Assembly: GCA_963555705.1 (NCBI GenBank)
Contig: OY743182.1
Location: forward strand, 53,820,592-53,884,591
Reading direction: 5' to 3'
DNA from: Ligustrum vulgare
Lineage: Eukaryota > Streptophyta > Magnoliopsida > Lamiales > Oleaceae
DNA: 64,000 bases
Positions within the stretch are counted from its first letter, which is position 1. Each line of letters starts with the position of its first letter. Of the stretch, positions 30,795-42,970 are shown piece by piece. Made by a program: the position numbers and the translations under genes. The notes under the pieces were generated by a model that made no database searches, was not told the origin of the DNA, and worked only from the letters and a program-made list of their open reading frames with translations.

Positions 30795-33700
30795 CTAGTT
30801 TGACGCACGTGCGATGCACGTGTCGTATTTTAATTAAGTATATAATAGCGTGTGACAATATCATGTTGAAAGGTTGATTAATTGTTTGAAATAAAAGTAC
30901 ATAGTTCGATAACATGCTAAATGATTGAATTGGAATGGAATGGCTAAAAAGTATAAAGTATCAAAATAGAATTAAATTTATAGAAATGTGTAATTTCAGA
31001 AATACATGACGAACATGTACTTGATCTTTGTGTAACCAACAGGGTAGCTGCCAAATTCATGGCATGGGTTGAATCTTCTACCTTTATCATAACAGAAAAA
31101 AGTTGCATAAATAAAAGATAATAAAAGAATATTCTTGAAGAAATTTGTTCTGAGTATCTTCTGCAACCACCTTACGCCCTCCATCCGACAATATGTTTAC
31201 CCGACTCATTTCAATTGTAATTTCAAATAGAAAAATATAAAAATTCGACGATTTGATTCATTCAAAGTTTCTATACAAATAAACAATTTAAATTCCATTG
31301 ACATAATAGAATTATACCCGCTCCAGTATTCGATGTTTCATCCTATTCTTTTTCCTAGCTGCAGCTAGTTCCTGAAAAAATCCACATAGTTGGAAACTTA
31401 AAAGTATTAAGGAAAAATTCATGTTTTTGAGTACAGAATCTCATATTTTAGCTAGTGAAAGCAATACATGCACCATAAACAAATTTATCTACTTGAGAAT
31501 GATGCAAAATTGAGAAACAAAGCAACACTGCTGCTTCAATATATGAACAAAGCAACATTGAAGAAGCATTATTGTTTCGTTCCTACGAAGTTGAAACAAA
31601 TATACCCGCTAGAACATTGAGAAACGAAGTGAATCACCGTGGATTGAAGAAAATGAATTTTCTCAACAAACATTGAGATAATTTTGAAAGAACCTTAAAA
31701 AAAATAAAAAAAAAAGTAGATGGTATAAATATTGTAAAATCATAAGAGGTAAACATTATCATATTATATTGCATTTCTATACTCATAAAAAAGTAATGGA
31801 TTCAACATAGAAATTAACAACCATTGATAACTTTTTTCTTACTAAAAAAAAATGTTGGTAATTATGAAAGCAACTTTAACCTTCAAAAAATAAGTAAATT
31901 ACTTTTTTCTAATTTTGTAAAAAAATATTTATTTCATAATATTCTTATTTACTCATGTAAATGTACAAGTAGAATTTTTAAGTACCAATTCATATTGTCC
32001 ATGTTGGTTAAGATTGTTGTTTAGGGAAATTAAAAAATGTGTCACTGCAAGGGTCACAAGTAAAGAGACATAAGAGCTATGACCCTTGTATGTAATGAAA
32101 ATAACACGGTAATAAATTATACATTATAAATTTATAATAATGTGTTAATGATAATCTTCAAAAATTTAAAAAGACATTCTAGCATCCGACCAAGGATGTA
32201 AGGTATGCGTAAACTAATTATTCTATCACAACCAGTTTTAATTCCAGGTAAAATATATAATGGAAAAGTTAGACAAGTTCTTTTGAAGCCTACCTCTAAG
32301 GGAAGTGTAGCGATCAATGGAGCACATGCTTCAATGGTCATTTGTTTTTCAGTTGGAAGGAATATGGTCTTAACCTCTAGAATGAAAAATTCATGATGGT
32401 TAGCTATTCCTAATGGAACATTCCACATATTAACTTGAAAAACGTGTTCAGATGAGACTTCTATTGTCATTAGTAGAGTAATGTGAACATATTATGACAT
32501 CATTTCAATTTTCCCCCATCCTCGTAATTAGTGACTTACAAAGAAATTTTAATTTTTTTTCAAGAAAATGAATCCAATAACCCAACAAGGAGATTAGGAT
32601 CAAATTCTTCAATGTATCTGTATTGCATGACTGAGACATAGCTAAAAAGTAAGACAACTGAGACATGGATGAGGAAAACAAAAACAAATTTCTAGTACTC
32701 AAAAAATAAAAGTTTCGGGAAAAAATAATTTCATATAGTATTATTTGGGGTAAATTAAAAGTCAAAGCATCATACACAAGACACAAAAATTACGAAGCAA
32801 ATGTATTTAGTCGAAAAACAAATCAAATATGCATTGTTTCTTCAAAAGATGGCAGACCACGTCAGATTTTAAATGTGTTAATACACAAAATGTTGTCTCT
32901 AGCACAACCATATTTTAAATGTACTAATGGAGGAATTAAAACAAGCAAGTACCCCAGCCAAATACAACTTTTAAATGGAATGACACATTATCACAAGAGA
33001 CAACCAAAAACTTCACTTACCATTTCATGTGGGTTAGATTCAAATTCTATCGACATGCTGACAGAATCTCAATGTAAATCTGCACACAACATACAACCAT
33101 AAAAATTGTTCAGCACTTATCTACCTTAAAATGACTGCTATGAGTTTAATACGGCTATGAATCTACCTTAATGACTGCTATGAATTTAGTAAATGCACAA
33201 GTGAAACATAGCAGCTACCGAATAATTGCCAAAGGGACCTGCAAAGAAATAAAAATATAGAATTATTTCATCACACAGCCAAACATTCAACAAAAATGTA
33301 AATAATAACCTTTCACCTCGTCCAAAATTCACCAATTTCTCATAACTGTAATTAATTACAGGAAGAAGCTTAATATACTCGTGTTCCATGAACTGCATTT
33401 TGAAACTGTCCAGTAGTAATTATCTAGCTTTAAACGAAAATTTCAATTAGGCAGGAAGTATGAGATACGCAAACAAGCTTATATGAAATTAAAACAAAAA
33501 TAAATAAATCTTGAAACATACTAATATATCGAAAAAGCCCAAAAAAGTGCATATTCTTATCCATTGAAATGAAAATTCCACCAACATTCCTCAAATAACA
33601 ATGAAGAAATTCACAAAAAGATTAAATTTTTCAACTTGCAAAATAAAAATGGAAATGTAATTGAAAAGTAGAAAACCCACCAAAAACTTAAGCTCTAAAA

Positions 33701-34324
33701 GTCGAGAACGTACCTTAACCCAGCAAGAAGAACCACTACTATGGTTGAACAAAACGAGCAGAACACAAGCACCAATAGAACACAAGCACCAACACAACAA
33801 AAAACTTGCAGAACTACAAAAAATAAATGTCGAAGGTGTTAGATCTGCATTTGGTAATCTAGAAAGCAAAACGAAAGTAGAAAGAAACTGGTCTCAAACA
33901 TCTCGAACACCAAGAACCTAAACGCTGAAATCGACAACATACCTTAACGCAGCGAGAAGAACCACTTCTATGGTTGAACGAAACAACAAGAACACAGGCG
34001 ACTGGAGGTTCAACTCGTCAATGGCGGTGATATAAGCTAGGGTTTCTAAATCTAAATCTAAAACTAAAGACAGAGAAGCATCAATGCGGCGTGAGGAGAC
34101 AGACGAAAATGAAACCTAGAATAACAAGGCTCTACAACTTCTCTTTACGAATGGGCCAAATCGGGTCGGGTAAGTTAAGAACCGGATAAAACGGCTTAAG
34201 AGGCACTCCAATCATAGGCGGCTTTAATTCTCCTAGCCGGCTTCAGACACAAATGCGGCTCCAAGTCGGCTAAACGGCTTATGAATAGTGCACAAGTAGT
34301 TCACTCTTTTATTGTATATATATA
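30795..34324 (-). mobile_element. Helitron unit 2 (minus strand)
   Basis: CTAG at 30795-30798 directly follows the 5' end of unit 1, with hairpin CACGTGC-GAT-GCACGTG and the shared AATTAAGTATATAATAGCG beyond it. The right end has GGCTTATGAATAGTG and CTCTTTTATTGTATATATA up to the next CTAG. Near 33715 and 33943 two copies of ACCTTAACCCAGCAAGAAG / ACCTTAACGCAGCGAGAAG, each followed by ACCACT.CTATGGTTGAAC, look like a duplicated exon edge and leader of a captured gene. I cannot name a coding segment. Confidence 0.65.
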
Positions 34325-36461
34325 CTAGTTTGACGTACGTGCAATGCATGTGTCTTATTTTAGTTAAGTATGTAATAGCGTGTGGCAATGTCATGTTGGA
34401 AGGTTGATTAATTGCATGAGAATAAAAGTACATAGTTCGATAACGTTAAATGATTAAGTTGGAATGGAATGGCTACAAAGTAAAAGTGTCAAAATAGAAT
34501 TAAATTTATAGAAATGTGTAATTTTAGAAATACATAACAGTATCAAAATAGAATTAAATGAAACCAATGTAATTTAAACCATGATGCAATGTGCAACAGT
34601 TTTCATCAAGTTAAGATCAGCGTGTAAAATTCTTTTAATTAATAATGTTTATTATGTTATTTATTTGCCTAGAGGTATGTGTGGATAACAAATTGACCAA
34701 ATTCTCAAGATTTATTTTTCAATTATGCACTACTATGAGTAAAGATTTAAGGGTAAAAACACATTTGAAGTGGTAGTATTATATTTGAGTATAGCGGATC
34801 GAGTTTATTTTTCTAGACTGCAAATTAAGCCACGCAATAAAACAAATTTAGTAAACAAATAGAGAAGCTCAATAAGAAAGACTAATTTATTATCAACTAA
34901 TGATAAAATATCGCAACTAAATTACTCCAAGAATAATTTATTATGCAGAATCTTTCTATTTTCTTTTCACTGGTTAAATTGAGAGTTAAAAAAAGGGTTT
35001 GTTAGTAAATAGACAGTTGTCTTTCAAGTTACAATAGGAGTACTAAATTTTCTATAATTAAAACTAAACTATCCAAGTAAAGTTCATCCAAATGAGGTAA
35101 AAAAAATTCTTAGTAGAAGCAAAAGCTTTTTAATTCAATTATGATTAAATAAACATCATTCTTCTCTCGGGGAATATGGTCAAACAAAATTATATTCAGT
35201 GCATAATACAACAGGTTGACAGTATGTCTCAAACTTTTTACGTTAAATATAAATAGAAGAAACTAAAACTAATATAACAACTTACCACACACTTCAATAC
35301 ATATGATATATTCTTGTATGCATGTTTTAAAAACATGTACCATTAAAATACAATTCAAGAGTTTACAATTACAGTAGGAACTACTAACTACAAATTAATG
35401 AACATAAACATGAACAAATTACTTGAACCATAAACAAAGTCATCTATCTATGAACCTTAGTTGGGTTATTTAACTAACTTACTAAGTAATATACAAGTGA
35501 AAGAAATTAAAACTCACTCCAAATATATGTGTGTGTAATATAATGGAACCCTCTCAACATTATCCGCCTTCCTTCTTATGAAGAAAGAAATTTTAATATT
35601 AATTAGTTTAACCACTTCATAATTTGCAAGGTTGGAAATCAATTTACATTAACAAAAGTAGAAACAAATCCACAATTGGGCATTATATTGATATTTGATG
35701 CCCACAAATTGATTCAATATACAACTATTTTTACCAGGATCAAAATCAATAAAGAACATTAGGTTTATTACTAATTCTAGTTTCATCAGCCAACAGAAGT
35801 AGTTCCTGCTCAGTTCCATGAATCTATAATATATTCGTATATAATGAAATATAAGAGTGGTCATCATAAAATCACTTTAGTAAACGAGGAGGTCAGAGGC
35901 CTATATCTGAAGTGTAGCTCATTCATGTGAAGTCATAGTAACATGTGCAAACAAGCTGTTACTAAAGAAAAATCAACCGTAAAAATAAGAAAATCGAAGA
36001 ACATGAATGTAACAGGATTGACACTCACTTATCAGATCTTGTGCAAGCGGCCGAGGAAACGATGTTCACGACGGAAGCCTCTAAAAAAGGGGGGAAAATC
36101 AAAGAAAAGGAAACAAAACGCATTATAGAGGCGCGAAATGAATGGAAAACCAAACCCGAAGCTCGAAGGAACTGCAGAGTAAAGGATTCACGCTCACCTT
36201 AACGATCTTGCACAAGCGGCAGAGAGGACAGCGATGACGGAGGCAGCACAGAGATCGGCGGAGGCACAGTAGGATTTCGAGATCGGCGGAGGCTCAGTAG
36301 GGTTTCGAAATCGAATGTTTGAGAAAGGAAAAAAATTTAACCGAGCAAATTCAGCCGTCTACAAGGCTGTTCACGTAAATACCCTAATATTAGGTATCAA
36401 ACTGAAATTTACTTAAATTTTTAAAAACTTAAAAATTACTTATAATAAAATCTTAAAAATT

Positions 36462-36770
36462 GAAAAATACTTATGATACTTTTTAAATATGGTAGTATCA
36501 CAGTATGATACTTATGATTATGTTAGTATCACAGTATGATACTTATAATACTTTTCAGTTTTTTTAGCATCACAATATGATAATTATAATACTTTTTCAA
36601 TTTTTTTTAGTTTCACAAAATGATACTTATGATACTTTTTAATTTTTTCTACTATCATAGCTTGATACTTCACAAATTTTTATAATACTTTTGTTTTCGA
36701 CATAAGATTAAATAGTTTTCATACACTTTTTTTAGTATCACAGCTTGATACTTTTACAAATTTTTATGAT
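36462..36770. repeat. Minisatellite of TATCA..TGATAC units
   Basis: About six degenerate copies of a ~50-60-bp unit centred on AGTATCACAGTATGATACTT. The core is itself an inverted repeat (GTATCA..TGATAC). It lies beside the captured MA3 fragment. Confidence 0.75.
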
Positions 36771-36922
36771 ACTCTATCTCAAATATAAAATTAAACACTT
36801 TTCATACACTATTTCACAACAAATTTTTCAAAGAGTTGTGCTTCTTGTCCCACATAATTCCACTACTCTATTTGACAACTCAAGAGAAAAGACCAAGGCT
36901 CCCCCAAAAAGCTATGGCAGAG

Positions 36923-37111
36923 TTGATCAACCACATTTCCGTAAAAAGAAGATAACGAAATTGCGGCCATTTCTTTCTCTTTATCATGCCTATCAATAGC
37001 AGTAGAAACAAGCTTTTTGACAAAATAATAGTTATAGCTCGGCATTTCAAATTCAATCAATTCATTGGCGGTCGAGATAACATCATCATTGGCAAAATAT
37101 TTCACTACCGC
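36923..37111 (-). pseudogene. MA3-domain translation regulator fragment (PDCD4/MRF-like), captured
   Basis: A frame from 37201 to 36863 contains, at residues 31-93, VVKYFANDDVISTANELIE, then EMPSYNYYFVKKLVSTAIDR and HDKEKEMAA. This matches the start of the MA3 domain of plant MRF/PDCD4-like proteins (EYF..gDv..aa..L.EL.mP.y.h.fVK..vs.aldr.dkEkEma), which bind eIF4A and tune translation. The residues before 31 and after 93 do not fit, so only one exon or part of one is present. GC-rich sequence upstream (37201-37460) may be a captured leader. Not functional as it stands. Confidence 0.7.
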
Positions 37112-38651
37112 CACCGCCGGAAACCGCCACTGCCGCCGCCACCGAAAATATGCCCGACACACTAGAAGATTCTCCTTGATGTTGTGAGTCCAATGGTACA
37201 AACCGTTTCTCGATCGGAGCTCCCTTCCGACGGGAAATTGGGTTTTAAATTCCGGTTTTCACTTTGAATTTTCAGTTGATTTTGCCGCCTGCAGTCGCCG
37301 GTTACCGCCCACACTCCAGTCGAGTCTTCACCTTGACCCCGCGGTTCTATTGGTGGTCTTAGATCAGTTGTTGACCGGCCGGAGATCGAATTTTGAAAAA
37401 TGGCAGATACTTCTTCTCCTTCTTGCTTTCAGACGGTTTCAGCTCCATGCTTCAACTGATTTCTTGGACGAAGTATTTATCATTTTTTTATTTTGTACAG
37501 TAAATATCATTTTGGCTAACTAGTGCAAGTAAACTGTGCAATTATTCCCGTCTACAATGTATATTCTAAAGTCTGGTTTACATTTTGGGTCGGACAAGTT
37601 TCATTACAGGCCCAAAACGCAAGCAAGCGAATTCCACAAACCCGGCTGAAATGGCTTAAAATCAGCTTTTATCATTTGTTTAGCTCAATTTGGCTCATAT
37701 GGCTTATGAATAGTGTCATGAAAGAATATTCTTTTATTGTATACTATATACTAGTTTGACGCACGTGCGATACACGTGACGTAATTTCATTGAGCATGTA
37801 ATAGCATGCACATGATCAGTTGGAAGTTAAATTGCTCTTTCTGTGAACTACGTTAGAAAAGAATTTATCCAACATTTTAAATTAAATCACGGTAATACAT
37901 TTTAAATAAGATATCTTCAGACTGATCCGTGCCTAAAAATGATAATACAGCTCATGCGGTAGATTAACACCTGTCTATGTCCTAGCATCCAGCTTTGCTC
38001 CATCCCTCTCCCTAAATACAAACCATCCAAGAGTAACTTCACATTAAGAACCAAGAATCATTCATCTAATTTAAAAGAGCTCAAAAAAATTATTTCCAAG
38101 TCATAGAATAATTTTTCCGAGTTTTGTCCTCATATTACATAATAAATGGATAACAGTGACTTGCTTACAAGACAACTTTTTAACTATTCTAAACACTTTC
38201 CAAGGAAAACCCCAAAATAAATGGACCACCATGAATTGTTATGGGATAATCATTTTAACTATTCTAAGTACCAAACCTTGAAATGAGAGAGAATTATTTT
38301 CAGCCACTTATACAAAACCATGAGTCGTTCACCACTAATTTTGCAACAGAAATGCAGGAACCGTAAGCAAATTGTAGGAAGAGAGGAAGCTATGCTTGGA
38401 GAGATGTAAACATTATCCTGTAGAATAGAAGAGAGGTACAACATGTTCAACAAAAGATTAAAAAGTTCATGAGTAAAGTTGGAATAACTGTTAATCACAT
38501 AAATAGGAAAGCAAATTATGTTTTTCTTCTTCAAAACCCTCATGGGCAATGTATATCTTATTTTTAAAGTTTAAGATGTACGCACTTGGACAACTTAATG
38601 TTCAAACAATATAAATGAAAGCATTCGAGCGTACCTTGGACACCTAGGTCA

Positions 38652-38678
38652 TATATATATATATATATATATATATTC
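38652..38678. repeat. (AT)n microsatellite
   Basis: About 13 uninterrupted AT units inside Helitron unit 4. Confidence 0.9.
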
Positions 38679-41600
38679 ATTGTAGAATCCAGATAATCAA
38701 TTAGAGTAAATGACAGATCATATAACATAAGCATTGAAGGAAAATAATCATGTCAGCCACTAAGATTAACAACATCAGAATATATATACATTGGTGATAA
38801 CATCATCAGACTACAATTTGTTACTACACAGTGTCAACTAAGAAGAAAGATGTTAAAATTTTCCTAATGGAACTATCAAGCCATCTAATACTAATAATGT
38901 TTAACAAACATGTACTAAAAGAACATTAAGAAATTAAACTCACAAAGTCCATATATTGGCTGAAGCCCAGCTAGCTTTGCTTGGTACATGGATTGATTGG
39001 AAAATGAAAAGCAATCCATGTTAAAAAGGGAAAGTTGGATAATGATAATCCTATTATTTATGCATGTTAAATGTGCGTACATATATACATACAACAAATG
39101 TTATATTGAATTTCGCTACAATTAAAGAAATATGAAATCCATAGGGATCAAAAGATTAAAATAAAAATAACAATCATTCACAAAAATAATAGCCAAACAA
39201 TAAGACGTGCTCACACAATTATAAAAGTAAATTAGCATCAAGAAAACTAAGGCAGGATTATTACCTGCAAATCAATTTCATTCTAATATGCAAATATTAA
39301 GAATTTTGTCTAAATCAACGTGGGGATGGGGCAATCCAAAAACTCATATATTTTTCCACACTTACCCAAAAGGTATACAAGGTGAGCTATTATATGAATT
39401 CATAGAAAGAATATATGGAAATTCGTATGTTGAAATAGTTTAGAAGTGTTAGTTGCAACCATCATAGTGGAATTCTCACAAAAATGAATCTTCCTTGCAA
39501 ATAAAAAAGCATGGTCAATTAGAAGTATCCAAGTGAAACAAAAAATTAATGTAATGACACATACAATTGGATCTCTAACAAACCCTATCTTTGAATCAGC
39601 ATTCACAAACTACAAATAGATCAAAGCTCCAATGGTGATTGCACCCAAATATCAACAAAGCACAGAGAAATCGATAGAGGCGGACTTCTAAACAAGCATA
39701 ACATGATCTACACAGTGAACATAAACCCAACAAAAAGGTAACAAACAGAAATCACCTATCACCTAATGTGAAAAGAAAAGAAAAGAAAAGAAAAAGAAAA
39801 AATGAACATGATGAAATCATAGAAAACATAAACCCAATAGAAATAAATAAATAAATAGAAATTACCTAACTTGAAAAAAAAAATGAAAAAAATATGACGT
39901 AATGACACATAAAACTGATTCTTTAAAAAACCCTATCTTTGAATCAACATTCATAAAGGACAGACAGATCGAAGCTTCAATCTTCAGTCCACCCAAAAAT
40001 AATTGGCTACATAATAGCGCGTGGATAAAAAAATTGTTTGTGATGATCAATTTGATGTAAGTATATGTTGGTAGTTTAAAAGCAACATGGATGAAGTACA
40101 TGGAATCAGACACTCAGAGAGACAATGCAGAATAATTTGAAGACATCAACAACTTCAAACAAGATTAAAATTTGAGGAACATACATCGACTGGTAGCATC
40201 TCCAGTTTAAAATCCAAGATATTACTCCAGGACACCGTAATCAGAAATTCGAGAAGAATTGATGGTGTTCCCTTCCACGCCCCTACACAAAAATTGCATA
40301 TATGAATTGATTAAGGAACATAAATATGTCATACAAAGATTCCAAATTCACTAACTTCAAAAAGGAATTTACCATTACAATTTATTATGCTTCCAGCTAA
40401 ATCTCCAATGAAACAAATAAAAAATCGGGGAAGTTTTTGAAATCTAGAAGGGAAGACTTGACATAAAAGTTCTGAAATCTAGTTACAAAGCACATAAGTG
40501 AAGTACAAATAGTAGTATGATGCAACACTTCAATAATTATGTTTTGAACCAATTATAAAAGTTTTATTTGTGGCACCATTTTACATGCACAAAAATCATA
40601 CAGGTTTCATATTGTTCACCTCAATGTGATAGCCACATTCACTTGCAACTCTAGTTTCTCACTATAATGAAAAGGAAGAATAAAATTTTTCACCAACCTC
40701 TCTTCCATAAGAAATCATCCCCCAAAACCCTTTATATTTGAGAAATGTAAGGATGATCTAATACTTTTATATATGAGATAATAAATAAATATTAAGCTCT
40801 AGACTCCACCCTATTGCAGCATATATAGGCCTCATAATAACATAGCAGCACCTATATAACAATACTATTTCCAATTAAAGATTAAAAAATTATAATTCTT
40901 TTCAAATATTGGCAAATTCTTGAGGCAAGATATGGATGGGAAAAAGTTCTATGGAGAAAACTACATAGTATTGGAAATATGTACATAAATGAAGCCTTGC
41001 AATCCTTAAGTGAGATTTCTCAAGAATTTAGTTGAAACACGGTAGATGCAAATTTCTGGAATGAAAAACATTTGGAGGATAATGGAAGAAAGTGATATAA
41101 AGACAAACTCACCAAACAAGGGCATAGATCTCACATATGATTGTAATTATTGTTAGAAACTTTGGTCTACACTTCTCTGCTTCATACCTGATATTAAACT
41201 ACTTCAAATCTGTTAGAAGGAAAGAAAAATTGAAAATGCAATTTTCTAATTGAATATAGAACAATCTTAAGAGTAATTTTTTTCTTTTTTCGAAAATTGA
41301 TACTATGTATTACAGAGCAGACTCACTGTAAATCAAATAAGAGCCAAAAAAAAACATATCTTGCATAAAGGTACCCAATACAAGAATTAGTCCGTACCAT
41401 AATAACGCAAATACATTGCTTTAAAAATCAAGTTCTTTTGCATATGAGTTTCAAACAAAAGCTTTAACATAGAGCTGAGATAACAAGAAGTTAAAATTCT
41501 CTTTGTGTCTTATAGTAATTAAACTTCATACCATATGGTGGAAGAATCAACTCAAACATTCTTAAAAATAAGATAAAATACGCATAAATCGAAAGTCAAT

Positions 41601-41936
41601 GGAATCCCTGCTGAAAATTATTTTATCCCGACAAAAGCTTCAATTTTTGAAACATGTCCATATTTGATTTTTGATAAGTATATGCATCACAAATCTTTAG
41701 GCTACTTACAATTCTACTGCTAAGCATTTGAAGTCAGATTGAAATTTAAGAATGAAAAAATTATGAAATGACCTTCTTCTTTTAACTATTAATTTCATAA
41801 AAAGGTTAAGGCTTTGAGGTCTCGAAAAGCAATCCTCAACTGCATTTGAAAATACACATATATAGAATTGTAAATAGGAAGACGTTCACTTATTATTATA
41901 AAGGATCATTATATATATTCAGTAAATTATTTCTGG

Positions 41937-42030
41937 TCATTCAGTTACACTATATTCATCAACCTCTTGCGCAGGTGGTTTGCATATAGCAATCTGCAAG
42001 AGCTTGGGATAACGAAAAGCCAACACGATT
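41937..42030 (-). pseudogene. Possible captured terminal exon, unknown gene
   Basis: A pyrimidine-rich tract and CCAG acceptor (before 42030) lead into 31 codons (IVLAFRYPKLLQIAICKPP.. to TGA at 41937-41939). It lies downstream, on the same strand, of the first exon at 42526-42561. No family is recognised; chance is possible. Confidence 0.25.
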
Positions 42031-42525
42031 CTGGAAAAAAAAAAGTCGACAAAACATCTTAGTCAAAAGTGGTTCCATAGATGCAAACCAGATCTAAATA
42101 TTAATTGTTGACTTCTCACGCTAGGTTCAGGATTCCCAAGTAACCACAGTAAAAGAACAAGCATTCTAGTTCCAAAAAGATAGACATTACTCATTTCTCA
42201 ATTAAGAAAAATTGAAAATACAATCAGATCAAATGAAACTCTAAAAATATCGCAAATCTCTACAGAAGCATCAAACGAAACTCACAAAATATCTTAAATC
42301 TTGCTATTAGAAGAATAAAAGTAGCTTACTAAAGAGGAAAAATAACTAAAAACATCAAATAAAAGAAAAAGAGTTACGTGGAATACCATAAAATTTGGAG
42401 GCTTGAATTCTTCAACGCCTGTCTTTTAAAAGCAACAAAACAACGATCCAAATCCAAAAATAGAAATGAAAGAGCAAAATCACGGTAAGAAGCTTGATAA
42501 ATTTTACAAGATTAAACGGACCTAC

Positions 42526-42561
42526 CTCAAAATCGCCACCAAAAATAGGTTCGGGATTCAT
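42526..42561 (-). pseudogene. Captured 12-codon first exon, unit 4 copy
   Basis: ATG at 42561 to donor GAG|GTAGGT at 42526, reading MNPEPIFGGDFE. The flanks (AGCTTGATAAATTT, GGAACCTCC) match those in unit 1, so the two Helitrons carry the same captured gene start. Confidence 0.45.
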
Positions 42562-42970
42562 GATCGGAACCTCCTTGATTGGCGATGGTGACTCTGTGAC
42601 CGGGGCATAGCGCAGCGTGAAAAAAATTGTGGAGATGCAAAGCTAGGGTTAGGCGTTTAGGAAGGTAGAGAGAATTGTGGAGACAGCGGAGTATGGATGA
42701 TGGTGTTGGAGTTGGAGAAGAGAGAAATGGGCAATTGTGTGTGAAAAGGATTTGATTTCCAGCTTCGGTTTGAACATGTGGACTGAAGGGGAAAATACAA
42801 GCGAACTGAAGATGGGCCAAAGAAAATTAGTGGCTTTAGTCATGAATGTGTCACGTTTGGCCAGTAGCTGAAGCTAATGAAAACAACAAAAATGGCTCAT
42901 TTGGCTTATGAATAGTGCCAATCATCTACACTCTTTTATTGTATAGGATATATATATATATATATACACA

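Larger units (their letters stand above)
34325..37750 (-). mobile_element. Helitron unit 3 (minus strand), carries MA3 gene fragment
   Basis: CTAG at 34325-34328 is followed by a decayed hairpin (GTACGTGC-AAT-GCATGTG) and AGTTAAGTATGTAATAGCG. The right end has GGCTTATGAATAGTG and TTCTTTTATTGTATAC. Contents: AT-rich sequence, duplicated GAGATCGGCGGAGGC motifs near 36250-36300, a minisatellite (36462-36770), and a MA3-domain exon with a GC-rich leader at 36923-37460. Confidence 0.65.
37751..42970 (-). mobile_element. Helitron unit 4 (minus strand, 5.2 kb)
   Basis: CTAG at 37751-37754 with hairpin GCACGTGC-GAT-ACACGTG; the right end has GGCTTATGAATAGTG and CTCTTTTATTGTATAGG before a TATATA run and the next CTAG. 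Cargo: the 12-codon first exon (42526-42561) also present in unit 1, and a possible last exon (41937-42030). It also holds an (AT)n run at 38652-38678. The rest is AT-rich with no recognised gene. Confidence 0.65.

Noticed and set aside
32132..32470. 112-codon minus-strand frame in Helitron unit 2
   Set aside because: No domain recognised, and an overlapping plus-strand frame is equally open; too weak for a call.
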